This document shows, piece after piece, positions 1 to 4,398 of a DNA stretch of 5,356 bases. The notes beneath the pieces are model-generated. The model searched no databases. It was not told where the DNA came from and saw only the letters and a program-made list of their open reading frames with translations. Position numbers and translations under genes: made by a program. Positions within the stretch are counted from its first letter, which is position 1. Each line of letters starts with the position of its first letter. The DNA is from an uncultured Clostridia bacterium (GTDB taxonomy: Bacteria > Bacillota > Clostridia > Oscillospirales > Acutalibacteraceae): positions 1 through 5,356 of the forward strand of contig CAMVYG010000158.1 in the NCBI GenBank assembly GCA_947171615.1, written 5' to 3'.

Positions 1-225
1 ATAGTCTTGCTGGTAATGCTTTCACAAAAAGCGCGGGATTTAGCAAGCCTATCTGTTCTGTGCCCCGCTTTGAAATGGACGCCGGTTTATCGGCTGCTTG
101 AAGGCATTCACCAAGCAGCTATTACACCGGAAAACCTGTGGCTTTTGCTATTTACCTCTGCCATTATTCTGATTGTAACAGCAGCAGCTTCTTGCGCGGT
201 TATGTTTCGCGCTCCACTGAAATAG
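1..225 (+). CDS. C-terminal end of a membrane protein, probably an ABC-2 type transporter permease (partial)
   Basis: The reading frame is open from base 1 and ends at TAG 223-225, so only the last 74 residues are present. The visible part has a hydrophobic start, a soluble stretch, and a final membrane segment (WLLLFTSAIILIVTAAASCAVMF) close to a short basic C-terminus. That is how permeases of the lantibiotic-immunity/ABC-2 type commonly end. The TTG at 7 is an internal codon, not a start. The gene is followed after 10 bases by a histidine kinase, and such permeases often sit directly before the kinase in peptide-sensing and immunity operons. The family call rests mostly on this context; the membrane-protein call is firmer. 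Confidence 0.55.
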   Translation: MVLLVMLSQKARDLASLSVLCPALKWTPVYRLLEGIHQAAITPENLWLLLFTSAIILIVTAAASCAVMFRAPLK

Positions 226-235
226 AGGAGGGCGT

Positions 236-1108
236 ATGGTTCCATTATTATCAATTTTGTTGGTGTCAGTGGCCTTGGTGTTTCTGGCATATTGGCGAGA
301 AATCCACCGAATAATTCGTCAACTGCATAGCTTTAATCAGGGAGAGATACACACCAAACTGTCCAATCAGAGTATCTTTTGTTCTACGGAAAAACTGGCC
401 GGAGAAATTAACCGAACGCTAACTATCAATGAAACTTTGCAAGAAACCGCTGCCAAGCAGGAACGTCATCTGCGAAAATCAATCGGAGATTTAAGCCACG
501 ATTTGCGTACCCCCCTGACCGTTCTTCAGGGGTATGAAGAGCTACTGGAAAGCCAGCCGGAACATCAACAGGAATATCTCTTAGCCATGCGGCAGAAATG
601 TACGCAATTAACAGAAATTATAGACACATTTGCCCAGTGGTATCAAGCAGAGGACCCTGACTTACCGTTACACAAAGATGTGTTTGATTTGGCAGAGCTG
701 CTGATTCACTGTTTGGTCGAACAGGCACATTTGTTTCAACAAGCCGGATTAGAACCGGAAATAAAGCTGCCGGAAGAGCCGGTATACTGTTGCTCTGACC
801 GCGGGGCTTGCCAGAGAATTTTGGAGAATCTACTCACCAATGCACGAAAGCATACAACAGGGCGCATATATGTAGAATTGCAGCTGCAAAAGAAAGGTGC
901 AGATTTAGTTGTTGCTAATGAAGTGGATGAAATGGCGCCTGAAGAAATTTCGGTACTGTTCCAGCGGTTTTACCAGAGGGACTCTGCCAGAACTAAGGGC
1001 GGAAGTGGTTTGGGGTTGTCTATTGTTAAAGCATTGGCCGATAAGCTGGAAATAAAAATCAGTGCTGGGACAGAAAAGGGATGGCTGTGGATGCGAATAA
1101 GGTTTTAG
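236..1108 (+). CDS. sensor histidine kinase, small single-span type
   Basis: A 290-residue membrane-anchored histidine kinase that should autophosphorylate and pass phosphate to a response regulator encoded outside the window. Residues 3-19 form one membrane span with almost nothing outside the cell. A linker follows (IRQLHSFNQGE), then a helical region and the H-box DLSHDLRTPLT with phospho-acceptor H88. The N-box ILENLLTNARKHT (N198, N202), F-box LFQRFY (242-246) and G2 box GGSGLGLSIVKAL (255-267) complete the ATP-binding domain. The usual DxGxG box is replaced by NEVDEM near 228-233, a degenerate form I associate with this subfamily. Length is normal. AGGAGG at 226-231 precedes the ATG, and the 10-base gap to the upstream permease indicates one operon. 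Without a sensor domain it probably senses through the partner transporter (inference). Confidence 0.93.
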   Translation: MVPLLSILLVSVALVFLAYWREIHRIIRQLHSFNQGEIHTKLSNQSIFCSTEKLAGEINRTLTINETLQETAAKQERHLRKSIGDLSHDLRTPLTVLQGYEELLESQPEHQQEYLLAMRQKCTQLTEIIDTFAQWYQAEDPDLPLHKDVFDLAELLIHCLVEQAHLFQQAGLEPEIKLPEEPVYCCSDRGACQRILENLLTNARKHTTGRIYVELQLQKKGADLVVANEVDEMAPEEISVLFQRFYQRDSARTKGGSGLGLSIVKALADKLEIKISAGTEKGWLWMRIRF

Positions 1109-1193
1109 TCCCTGTAGAGGGTACGACGGTTTTCAAAGCCTGAACAAGTTATCGTTTATGAAATTATATTCCCCCATCTCAATGCGGCACATG

Positions 1194-1243
1194 AAAAGCC
1201 CTCTGGTACTCCCTCTGAATGGAAGTGCCAGAAGGCTTTTTCT
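1194..1243 (+). terminator. rho-independent terminator after the histidine kinase gene
   Basis: An interrupted stem pairs 1194-1210 with 1224-1241 (AAAAGCC with GGCTTTTT, CTGG with CCAG, ACT with AGT), with a short internal loop, a 13-base apical loop and a run of five T at the 3' side. It lies 86 bases after the kinase stop codon. The opposite arm gives A-rich symmetry, so it could act in both directions. Confidence 0.85.
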
Positions 1244-1370
1244 ATATGTTTTCTGAAGCCGGAAATCATACAAAAAGTAAAAATACTTGATAAACTTTTC
1301 TAAAGGCCAAGTGAACCCAGCCCTTTAACTGTTAAGATAGCAACAAGCAGAGCAGAGAGGGGGTGAACAC

Positions 1371-1496
1371 ATGACTCCCACGGAACACCGTGAGGCTGAA
1401 ATAGAAATCATACGTCAAAAACGACAAGTGACATACGCATATTTCATGCAGGAATTCGGCGTTTCCCGTGAGACTGTACGGATAGCGTACAGGTAA
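1371..1496 (+). CDS. truncated helix-turn-helix regulator, probably a remnant of an integrated element
   Basis: A 41-codon frame opens with ATG behind a good ribosome site (AGGGGGTGA, 1358-1366). Its product carries a DeoR/HTH_11-like winged-helix start: REAEIEIIRQKRQVTYAYFMQEFGVSRETVRIAYR, where FGVSRETVR is the recognition helix. Intact small relatives usually continue with an acidic ALS..YPI segment and a glycine-rich wing; here a TAA comes straight after the recognition helix. In another frame about 1497-1535 reads KTVPQGQRKIPAD, which resembles a worn wing (ETV-G-R-G-G-I---AD) and suggests frameshift and deletion. The stretch 1244-1370 in front has no gene. It holds a small TTAAC-T-GTTAA palindrome at 1325-1335 that could be an operator. 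A working DNA-binding protein of this size is possible but unlikely. Confidence 0.5.
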   Translation: MTPTEHREAEIEIIRQKRQVTYAYFMQEFGVSRETVRIAYR

Positions 1497-1689
1497 TGCA
1501 AAAACCGTACCACAGGGTCAAAGGAAGATCCCCGCGGATTAGCCTGGACAACCTAGTCAACCGCTGTCATCATCCTCAAGTATCGCGCCACACACCAGCG
1601 TGGGCTTGTGTGCTGCACTGACATCAAAATGAAAGAAGTATACCCAATGGCAAATAACCTTTTTTCAAACTGCCCCTTGTGAGCGACAA

Positions 1690-1968
1690 GAGAACGGCAG
1701 CTACACCAAGCCGGTGAATTTCCGCAAGAGGTACTATTGAATCTTCGTGACAGCGAGGATAGAGCAGAAAGGGTTACACAGCCTGAGACATACCTTTGCC
1801 ACGAGATTAGTCAACGGCGTAAAGCAGCCGGACGGCGCCCTCAAGACATTGACTCCAAGACAGGTAGCTGATATACTTGGACATAGTACGAGTGAAATTA
1901 CCGAGAGATACTACGTCAAGAAAGATACGGCGAGGCTCAGTGGGGTGACGGATGATTTTAATTTGTGA
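1690..1968 (+). pseudogene. tyrosine recombinase (phage/ICE-type integrase), C-terminal fragment broken by a stop codon
   Basis: One frame reads ENGSYTKPVNFRKRYY, then a TGA at 1738-1740, then continues in the same frame with IFVTARIEQKGLHSLRHTFATRL and onward to TGA 1966-1968. After the stop codon it has the catalytic HxLRHTFAT box (His and Arg II), LGHSTSEITERYY with the second His and the tyrosine nucleophile, and a C-terminal tail typical of clostridial integrases (VKKDTARLSGVTDDF). The N-terminal arm-binding domain and the first catalytic Arg are missing; full-length relatives have about 350-400 residues. A GTG at 1747 could start a 73-residue piece, but it would lack half the active site. 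The 1497-1689 stretch upstream is too degraded to assign, apart from a weak GLCAALT-like trace. It marks the end of a decayed mobile element whose target may have been the nearby tRNA-Trp. Confidence 0.85.
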
Positions 1969-1981
1969 GGAAGGCTAAAAT

Positions 1982-2233
1982 ATGAGGTGGCAGCTATACG
2001 GCGTTTTTAAAACGGAAGGCATGTATGAGGATCTGTCAGCATACCCAATAGAGAAATTATATGAGCTCCAGCGACATGCAGAGGAACGCTTGGAAGAAAT
2101 ACGCGCAAAAGAACCTTTACCAAAAAGGAAATATGAAAGAGATCATAGAATTTGGTTTAACCTGTGCCAGGATGTTATAGGTGACTTGCATGAGATTCGA
2201 GACGCAATTGTTACTAAGAGAGCTGCCCAGTGA
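1982..2233 (+). CDS. small hypothetical protein behind the integrase remnant
   Basis: An intact 83-codon gene with a ribosome site GAGGAAGG at 1967-1974, seven bases before its ATG and overlapping the integrase stop codon, so the two were translationally close. The product is soluble, charged and largely helical. A segment IEKLYELQRHAEERLEEIRAKEP (about residues 23-45) looks like an amphipathic helix or coiled coil, then come a basic turn (KRKYERDHR) and a second helix (FNLCQDVIGDLHEIRDAI). No catalytic motif or membrane segment is visible and I cannot name a family. A later ATG at 2021 gives a 70-residue form starting MYEDLSAYPIEKL; its GGAAGG lies only one base away, which is too near, so the first ATG is preferred. 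It is probably cargo of the decayed element and is the only apparently undamaged gene in it. Confidence 0.65.
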   Translation: MRWQLYGVFKTEGMYEDLSAYPIEKLYELQRHAEERLEEIRAKEPLPKRKYERDHRIWFNLCQDVIGDLHEIRDAIVTKRAAQ

Positions 2234-2237
2234 CGAT

Positions 2238-2329
2238 TTTTGATGCTCTTTTGATGCTGCAGCGGCTGGAATCGTGTGGAATGGTTGGCGCCGGACGGCA
2301 AAATTGATGCTCTTTTCAGAGCATCAAAA
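2238..2329. repeat. cluster of TTTTGATGCT repeats, possible recombinase-binding or attachment region
   Basis: TTTTGATGCT occurs at 2238-2247 and 2249-2258 and inverted at 2320-2329. The 13-mer TTGATGCTCTTTT is repeated exactly at 2240-2252 and 2304-2316. The second 13-mer is half of a perfect 9-bp palindrome, TTGATGCTC (2304-2312) with GAGCATCAA (2319-2327) around a TTTTCA loop. The cluster starts five bases after the last gene of the integrase remnant, where the arm or core sites of an integrative element would be expected. A plain terminator is less likely because the hairpin has no T-tract after it. Confidence 0.55.
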
Positions 2330-2338
2330 TGGCGAATA

Positions 2339-2357
2339 AGACCCCGTGCCGGGGTCT
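2339..2357. repeat. short perfect palindrome AGACCCC/GGGGTCT
   Basis: Seven base pairs, 2339-2345 with 2351-2357, around a GTGCC loop. It opens the repeat array and is followed by an A-rich stretch and the next stem. There is no T-tract on the plus strand, so it is not a clear terminator. Confidence 0.55.
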
Positions 2358-2372
2358 CAGAGAAAAAGAGGA

Positions 2373-2410
2373 ACCCCCAGAAAAGGCGGTGTTAAACCAT
2401 TTCTGGGGGT
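2373..2410. terminator. terminator-like stem-loop before tRNA-tail copy A
   Basis: ACCCCCAGAAA (2373-2383) pairs perfectly with TTTCTGGGGGT (2400-2410) over 11 bases, with a 16-base loop. It holds the same place before a tRNA-Trp tail copy as the stems at 2589 and 2889. The T-tract is poor on both strands, so termination strength is uncertain. Confidence 0.5.
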
Positions 2411-2415
2411 CGGAA

Positions 2416-2437
2416 TTTGGCAGGGGCAGAAGGACTT
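2416..2437 (-). repeat. tRNA-Trp 3' tail, copy A (22 bases)
   Basis: The 22 bases are identical to 2928-2949, which hold the CCA end, the 3' acceptor strand, the 3' T-stem strand and part of the T-loop of the real tRNA-Trp gene. Identity stops at 2437, where CTCTCG follows. There is no tRNA body behind it, so it is an attachment-site-like scar or repeat end, not a gene. Confidence 0.85.
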
Positions 2438-2456
2438 CTCTCGCCTGTCGGCTCGG

Positions 2457-2487
2457 GTCATGCTTGCCGGTGGCAAGCGTCCATGAC
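2457..2487 (-). repeat. bulged hairpin 1 (inverted orientation)
   Basis: On the minus strand it reads GTCAT, GGAC, GCTTGCC, ACC, GGCAAGC, ATGAC: a 5-bp outer stem, an unpaired GGAC on the 5' side, a 7-bp inner stem and an ACC loop. It matches hairpins 3 and 4 in architecture with different stem bases. Further pairing outside (TCGCCT 2441-2446 with AGGCGA 2494-2499) extends the palindrome. Confidence 0.8.
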
Positions 2488-2510
2488 CGACCGAGGCGAA
2501 CGCCGAGAAC

Positions 2511-2539
2511 GGCGCTGGTCTCCACCGGAGACCAGCGCC
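2511..2539 (+). repeat. hairpin 2, a bulge-less variant
   Basis: GGCGCTGGTCTCC (2511-2523) and GGAGACCAGCGCC (2527-2539) form a perfect 13-bp stem around ACC. It has the loop and inner-stem length of the other copies but no GGAC bulge. Taking the inner stem as GGTCTCC/GGAGACC, the remaining GGCGCT/AGCGCC stands where the outer stem should be. It is followed by a GCACGC-TCC-GCGTGC hairpin at 2545-2559. Confidence 0.75.
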
Positions 2540-2588
2540 CCTCAGCACGCTCCGCGTGCCGGAAATTCAAGACTTTTACCCACAGAAG

Positions 2589-2620
2589 AAAACCGGGAAA
2601 GCAAGCGCTTTCCCGGTTTT
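2589..2620. terminator. strong bidirectional terminator before tRNA-tail copy B
   Basis: AAAACCGGGAAAGC (2589-2602) pairs with GCTTTCCCGGTTTT (2607-2620) over 14 bases, loop AAGC. A-runs and T-runs flank the GC core on the two sides, so it could end transcription from either direction. Confidence 0.75.
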
Positions 2621-2621
2621 C

Positions 2622-2647
2622 TTTGGCAGGGGCAGAAGGACTTGAAC
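2622..2647 (-). repeat. tRNA-Trp 3' tail, copy B (26 bases)
   Basis: The 26 bases are identical to 2928-2953 at the 3' end of tRNA-Trp, four more than copy A. The next base differs (A against C) and no anticodon arm follows, so it is a tail-only duplicate. Like the real gene, it is directly preceded on the plus strand by a terminator palindrome. Confidence 0.88.
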
Positions 2648-2715
2648 ATACACTGCGTGCATGATGGCTCGCCGACCGTTGCTGCGCAACAGTATCTCAC
2701 CTGTCGGCTCGGTCA

Positions 2716-2746
2716 GTGATGGACAGTGTCCACCGGACACTATCAC
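2716..2746 (+). repeat. bulged hairpin 3
   Basis: GTGAT, GGAC bulge, AGTGTCC, ACC loop, GGACACT, ATCAC. Both stems pair perfectly (5 and 7 bp). CCCGTCTCG follows, comparable to CCCTCTCGG after hairpin 4, so the similarity runs past the palindrome. Confidence 0.82.
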
Positions 2747-2767
2747 CCCGTCTCGCCGCTCTGCCCT

Positions 2768-2792
2768 GAAAACGCCGCACTGCGGCGTTTTC
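2768..2792. terminator. terminator-like stem-loop inside the array
   Basis: GAAAACGCCGC (2768-2778) pairs with GCGGCGTTTTC (2782-2792) over 11 bases, loop ACT, with A and T runs at the outside. It sits 21 bases after hairpin 3, in the same relative place as the terminators of the other modules. Confidence 0.72.
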
Positions 2793-2825
2793 TTAACGGT
2801 CAGAACTCACTTGACAGTTCAGGCA

Positions 2826-2856
2826 GTGCTGGACGATGCTCACCGAGCATCAGCAC
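2826..2856 (+). repeat. bulged hairpin 4
   Basis: GTGCT, GGAC bulge, GATGCTC, ACC loop, GAGCATC, AGCAC. Both stems are perfect. The inner-stem heptamer GATGCTC/GAGCATC also forms the palindrome at 2306-2325 beside the integrase remnant. Confidence 0.82.
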
Positions 2857-2863
2857 CCCTCTC

Positions 2864-2875
2864 GGGTTCAAGTCC
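2864..2875 (+). repeat. T-arm-like 12-mer, inverted copy of the tRNA-Trp T region
   Basis: GGGTTCAAGTCC is the exact inverse of 2944-2955 within tRNA-Trp. It is followed by TCTATCTCTAACT and a terminator, so it looks like a tRNA 3' end pointing the other way. The flanking bases do not form a proper 5-bp T-stem and no tRNA body precedes it. A weaker counterpart (TTCAAGACTTTTACCCAC, 2566-2583) ends the first module. Confidence 0.5.
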
Positions 2876-2888
2876 TCTATCTCTAACT

Positions 2889-2930
2889 AAAAATGGAAGC
2901 AGTCACCTTACGGCAACTGCTTCCATTTTT
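2889..2930 (-). terminator. terminator of the tRNA-Trp gene
   Basis: AAAAATGGAAGCAGT (2889-2903) pairs with ACTGCTTCCATTTTT (2916-2930) over 15 bases with a 12-base loop. On the minus strand it begins at the final A of the encoded CCA and ends in five T. The A/T symmetry makes it potentially bidirectional. Confidence 0.85.
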
Positions 2931-3005
2931 GGCAGGGGCAGAAGGACTTGAACCCTCGGCACGCGGTTTTGGAGACCGCTGCTCTACCAACTGAGCTATA
3001 CCCCT
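2930..3005 (-). tRNA. tRNA-Trp (anticodon CCA)
   Basis: A complete cloverleaf of 76 bases including the encoded CCA (2930-2932). Acceptor AGGGGTA pairs with TGCCCCT, with discriminator G as expected for tryptophan. D-arm GCTCAGTTGGTAGAGC, anticodon stem GCGGT/ACCGC with loop CTCCAAA (anticodon at 2970-2972), and T-arm with loop TTCAAGT. It reads on the minus strand from its own promoter at 3039-3067. Its 3' tail is copied twice more in the array downstream, so this gene is the probable insertion target. Confidence 0.97.
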
Positions 3006-3038
3006 ATTTATATGTTGTCTCTCATTTCTTGCTCAATA

Positions 3039-3067
3039 AGTTTACCATTTTGCCGCACAGATGTCAA
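3039..3067 (-). promoter_or_regulatory. sigma-A promoter of tRNA-Trp
   Basis: On the minus strand: TTGACA (3062-3067), a 17-base spacer, and TAAACT (3039-3044). The start would lie near 3032, about 27 bases before the mature tRNA 5' end. Confidence 0.8.
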
Positions 3068-3111
3068 CCACTTTTTGAGACAAAATTCACTTCTGCCGCA
3101 AAGGCTCTTTC

Positions 3112-3156
3112 TTGACGCTTTGATGGTGACATGCTAAAATAATCGCAAAGCGATTA
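3112..3156 (+). promoter_or_regulatory. promoter of the deacetylase gene with a palindrome at the start site
   Basis: TTGACG (3112-3117), 17 bases, TAAAAT (3135-3140). A perfect 7-bp palindrome TAATCGC-AAA-GCGATTA (3140-3156) overlaps the end of the -10 box and the expected start near 3147. It could be a repressor site or a 5' hairpin protecting the transcript. The gene's ATG is about 70 bases downstream. Confidence 0.7.
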
Positions 3157-3215
3157 TCACGGAGTAAGGTTGAAAAGTACAGATTCGCAGCAGATCTGTT
3201 TTTCAGGAGGGTTTT

Positions 3216-4100
3216 ATGCGCGTCATTTATTTTCTGAAGAAGCCTATCTCTCTTTTTCTTTCCTGCCTGATTTTGGCGGGCGTTCTTTTCGGCGCAGAGA
3301 CGGGGTGCTCTGTCAAAACTTCTACCCAAGTGGAAGTTCCCATCCTGATGTATCACAATCTTTGCAATGACTCGGAAAGCTCGAAGACGTCCACAAACAC
3401 CATTACCCGCAGTCAGTTTGCGGAAGAAATGGCGCTTTTAGATAAACTGGGAAAAACAACCGTTACCTTCGATCAGCTGATTTCCTATGTAGAGGAAGGA
3501 ACCCCTCTGCCAAAAGATCCGGTATGTCTTACTTTTGACGATGGCTATTTCAGCAATTATGAGATTGCTTTCCCCATTTTGCAGGAACACGAAATGAAAG
3601 CCACAATTTTTGTGGTTGGCGCTACGGTGGGAAATAAAGAACACTATAAGGAAACAGACTTCCCTATCACGCCTCATTTCGATTATACCGAAGCAAAGAA
3701 AATGGTGGATTCCGGCCTGATCTCTATTCAGTCTCATACTTATGATATGCACCAATGGGCCGAATACGAAACGGGAGATAAGATCCGCACCACCATTTTG
3801 AAGCTTCCCAATGAAACAGAGGAAGAATATGCACAGGCCGTAAAGGAGGACCTCACTCGCTCCTGTACTGAAATTCAGGAAAATACCGGAAATCCCGTAA
3901 CGATTTTGGCTTATCCGGGAGGCTCCTTTGATGAACTGAGCCAAAAGCTGGTAAAGGATATGGGCTTCAAAGCCACCCTGGCCATCACACCGGGAAAGGC
4001 AAAGCTTGTATACGGTAACCCGGATAGCTTATATGCCATGAATCGCTTTTATGTAACAGACAAAACCACCGAAGAAATTTTTCGGGAATGGCTGAAATAG
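3216..4100 (+). CDS. exported polysaccharide deacetylase (carbohydrate esterase 4 fold)
   Basis: A 294-residue protein expected to remove N- or O-acetyl groups from a cell-wall or extracellular glycan, acting outside the membrane. Residues 1-30 form a signal peptide (basic start, hydrophobic 11-27). C31 sits where a lipoprotein cysteine could be, but ETGC is a poor lipobox, so lipidation is uncertain. The NodB-like domain starts at ILMYHNL (43-49). Motif 1 TFDDGY (106-111) gives the catalytic and metal Asp. Motif 2 SHTYDMH (173-179) gives the metal histidines, with the H-x4-H spacing of the PgaB-like branch. Motif 3 is AYPGG (232-236). An acidic insert (about 185-212) lies between motifs 2 and 3. 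AGGAGG at 3205-3210 fixes the ATG. The gene stands alone, with its own promoter and a weak terminator. The natural substrate cannot be read from the sequence. Confidence 0.9.
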   Translation: MRVIYFLKKPISLFLSCLILAGVLFGAETGCSVKTSTQVEVPILMYHNLCNDSESSKTSTNTITRSQFAEEMALLDKLGKTTVTFDQLISYVEEGTPLPKDPVCLTFDDGYFSNYEIAFPILQEHEMKATIFVVGATVGNKEHYKETDFPITPHFDYTEAKKMVDSGLISIQSHTYDMHQWAEYETGDKIRTTILKLPNETEEEYAQAVKEDLTRSCTEIQENTGNPVTILAYPGGSFDELSQKLVKDMGFKATLAITPGKAKLVYGNPDSLYAMNRFYVTDKTTEEIFREWLK

Positions 4101-4117
4101 GCATATCTTTTATGGTT

Positions 4118-4150
4118 GTTTTTTCCAAATATGGAACAAAAAATTTTTTT
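4118..4150 (+). terminator. weak terminator after the deacetylase gene
   Basis: An A/T-rich imperfect stem (TTTTTTCCA with TGGAACAAA, one mismatch, loop AATA) is followed by seven T at 4144-4150. It lies 17 bases after the stop codon. The stem is low in GC, so termination may be partial. Confidence 0.45.
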
Positions 4151-4183
4151 GAAAAAAGAGAGAGATTCCCGACAAGAAAAAGC

Positions 4184-4212
4184 TTGACAACAGAGCATGC
4201 TTATTGTATAAT
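4184..4212 (+). promoter_or_regulatory. consensus sigma-A promoter of the tRNA-Asp/tRNA-Thr operon
   Basis: TTGACA (4184-4189), exactly 17 bases, TATAAT (4207-4212): both boxes are perfect consensus, as expected for a stable-RNA operon. The start is predicted near 4219. Confidence 0.92.
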
Positions 4213-4218
4213 AACCGT

Positions 4219-4239
4219 TGCCTGATATTGAGTCAGGCA
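4219..4239 (+). other. leader hairpin in front of tRNA-Asp
   Basis: TGCCTGA (4219-4225) pairs with TCAGGCA (4233-4239), loop TATTGAG. It fills nearly the whole leader between the predicted start and the tRNA at 4243, so the primary transcript would begin with this stem. It may help 5' processing or stability (inference). Confidence 0.5.
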
Positions 4240-4242
4240 TTT

Positions 4243-4319
4243 GGCCCGGTAGTTCAGCTGGTTAGAACGCTAGCCTGTCACGCTAGAGGTCGACGGTTCG
4301 AGCCCGTTCCGGGTCGCCA
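4243..4319 (+). tRNA. tRNA-Asp (anticodon GTC)
   Basis: A 77-base cloverleaf with encoded CCA (4317-4319). Acceptor GGCCCGG pairs with CCGGGTC, discriminator G. The anticodon arm CTAGC-CTGTCAC-GCTAG carries GTC, and the T-loop is TTCGAGC. It is the first gene of a two-tRNA operon, one base before tRNA-Thr. Confidence 0.97.
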
Positions 4320-4320
4320 T

Positions 4321-4396
<76 letters not shown>

Positions 4397-4398
4397 CG

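Larger units (their letters stand above)
2339..2930. repeat. gene-free array of tRNA-Trp tails, bulged hairpins and terminators
   Basis: About 590 bases with no credible gene; open frames here are by-products of palindromes and high GC. In plus-strand order it reads: small hairpin 2339-2357; terminator-like stem 2373-2410; tRNA-Trp tail copy A; bulged hairpin 1 (inverted); hairpin 2; small GCACGC/GCGTGC hairpin 2545-2559; terminator 2589-2620; tail copy B; hairpin 3; terminator 2768-2792; a worn tail-like stretch (CAGAACTCACTTGA, 2801-2814); hairpin 4; a T-arm-like inverted piece; terminator 2889-2930; and finally the true tRNA-Trp gene. A phrase CTGTCGGCTCGG (2445-2456, 2701-2712) recurs before hairpins 1 and 3. 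The common order tail, hairpin, terminator suggests repeated insertion or tandem duplication of one module. Confidence 0.75.

Noticed and set aside
1497..1689. Further coding sequence linking the HTH fragment and the integrase
   Set aside because: Stops occur in every frame, and similarity to the missing integrase half is too weak to map.
2416..2647. Extra tRNA-Trp genes at the two tail copies
   Set aside because: Only the 3' acceptor and T-arm part is present; no D-arm or anticodon arm follows.
2339..2930. A CRISPR array
   Set aside because: Repeat units are not evenly spaced, the hairpins differ in sequence, and no cas genes are present.
2339..2930. An integron cassette array
   Set aside because: The bulged hairpins recall attC sites, but no clear GTTRRRY/RYYYAAC box pairs bound them, no cassette genes lie between them, and the nearby recombinase fragment looks like a phage/ICE integrase. 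Kept only as an analogy.
2329..2951. Several overlapping open frames of 60-111 codons on both strands in the array
   Set aside because: They lie in palindromic repeat sequence and tRNA-tail copies, have no ribosome sites, and give low-complexity Arg/Pro/Ser-rich products with no family features.
3438..3944. 168-codon minus-strand frame inside the deacetylase gene
   Set aside because: It is antisense to a protein with all expected motifs and has no ribosome site or recognisable product.
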